Shown: piece by piece, positions 16,074-16,516 of the stretch
Layout: the number at the start of each line of letters is the position of its first letter
How positions within the stretch are numbered: the stretch's first letter is position 1
From: Candolleomyces eurysporus
Lineage: Eukaryota; Basidiomycota; Agaricomycetes; Agaricales; Psathyrellaceae
Assembly (NCBI GenBank): GCA_027579435.1
Contig: JANBPK010000199.1
Coordinates: forward strand, 1 to 16,516
DNA length: 16,516 nucleotides
Direction: 5' to 3'
Notes under the pieces: generated by a model
Database searches by the model: none
The model's input: only the letters and a program-made list of their open reading frames with translations
Told to the model about the DNA's origin: nothing
Program-made: the position numbers and the translations under genes

Positions 16074-16516
16074 TTAGGTCGCTGGGCTGCATAATATGGT
16101 ACGCACCGAGATGGAAGAGGCCATACGACCTTTTTTTTTTCGCCCCTTCTTCAGCTCCTCCTCTGAATCCGAATCATCATAGTTGGATTCATCATCGTCC
16201 TCTCCTCCGACCTCCCCCTCACTTTCGTCATTGCCTGCCCAAGCCATTCTTGCCTTCAGTTCGTCCATCTGCTTCTCAAAGTCCTTCAATAACCGATTTT
16301 TTGCTGAATCTAGCTCGGCACGACCAGCATCAAAATAGCCTTGCGATGCCTCAAGTCTCTCGCGCAGCCAGTCGACCTGGGCCTCCAAGGTTGCATTCCG
16401 GTGAAGAAGATTCGAGATATGTCCTTCAACGAGGACGAATTCCCGGTAAATCCCATCTGACGACAGTTTGTTGGTCGTCGTTGGCTTTGGGATTTGGTAG
16501 CACACGACCGGCTGTG
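16074..16516 (-). CDS. Coiled-coil, acidic, lysine-rich-tail protein, 3' part
   Basis: The minus-strand frame is open from the window edge to a stop at 16074, about 147 codons; the start lies outside. Seen: a coiled-coil region NLLHRNATLEAQVDWLRERL through GRAELDSAKNRLLKDFEKQM, then a strongly acidic stretch (ESEGEVGGEDDDESNYDDSD), then a basic KKGRKKKGR that could be a nuclear localisation signal. A donor-like GTGCGTACC follows MASSIS (about 16101), so the true C-terminus may be spliced elsewhere; the readthrough version ends after 12 more residues. It is convergent with the transposase-type gene, with 52 bases between stops. Function unknown. The coiled coil plus charged tail suggests a nuclear or DNA-associated protein, possibly transposon-linked. 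Confidence 0.6.
   Translation of the reverse strand, partial: QPVVCYQIPKPTTTNKLSSDGIYREFVLVEGHISNLLHRNATLEAQVDWLRERLEASQGYFDAGRAELDSAKNRLLKDFEKQMDELKARMAWAGNDESEGEVGGEDDDESNYDDSDSEEELKKGRKKKGRMASSISVRTILCSPAT

Overview
The window looks like nuclear DNA of a filamentous fungus, most likely a basidiomycete. The coding regions are split by short introns of 49-105 nt with GTRNGT donors. One gene carries a DUF1996 domain, and another matches the N-terminal layout of transposase genes common in mushroom-forming fungi. There are no bacterial features, and I saw no tRNA or rRNA. Most of the window is decayed or mobile sequence; only about four coding regions look real.

Layout. (1) 2-833, plus strand: the 3' part of a three-exon DUF1996 gene. 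(2) About 1200-5140 and again about 9790-13440, all on the minus strand: many diverged, broken copies of one multi-exon gene family that I do not recognise. The same exon modules recur in roughly the same order with the same splice junctions. The clearest pair is a direct duplication of about 1 kb (2019-3047 and 12032-13006). (3) 5390-9245: a 3.86-kb element with long terminal inverted repeats, inserted between the two parts of that array. Its TIRs are built from GTGGGACYAAAC / CCCCCAC palindromic units. Inside is a 2-kb satellite of 82-83-bp monomers, part of it arranged as a 411-bp five-monomer higher-order repeat. I found no transposase in it, so it is probably non-autonomous. (4) 13931-14874, plus strand: a two-exon gene for a serine-rich protein with four internal repeats and a C-terminal coiled coil. 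(5) 15121-16021, plus strand: the N-terminal part of a fungal transposase-type protein. (6) 16074-16516, minus strand: the 3' part of a convergent gene for a coiled-coil, acidic and lysine-rich protein.

The single-base Ns matter for reading the window. At five of the nine I could test them against reading frame, repeat period or a paralogous copy, and in each case the N behaves as one surplus base. Dropping it restores two genes (N at 14435 and 15366). The two plus-strand genes at the right end are therefore probably intact at those points.

The parts do not form a pathway. The picture is an accessory, transposon-rich region: a tandem gene family decaying with signs of CpG loss, a satellite-carrying TIR element nested in it, and a transposon-derived gene neighbourhood on the right. 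All assignments come from reading the sequence by eye; no database search was run.
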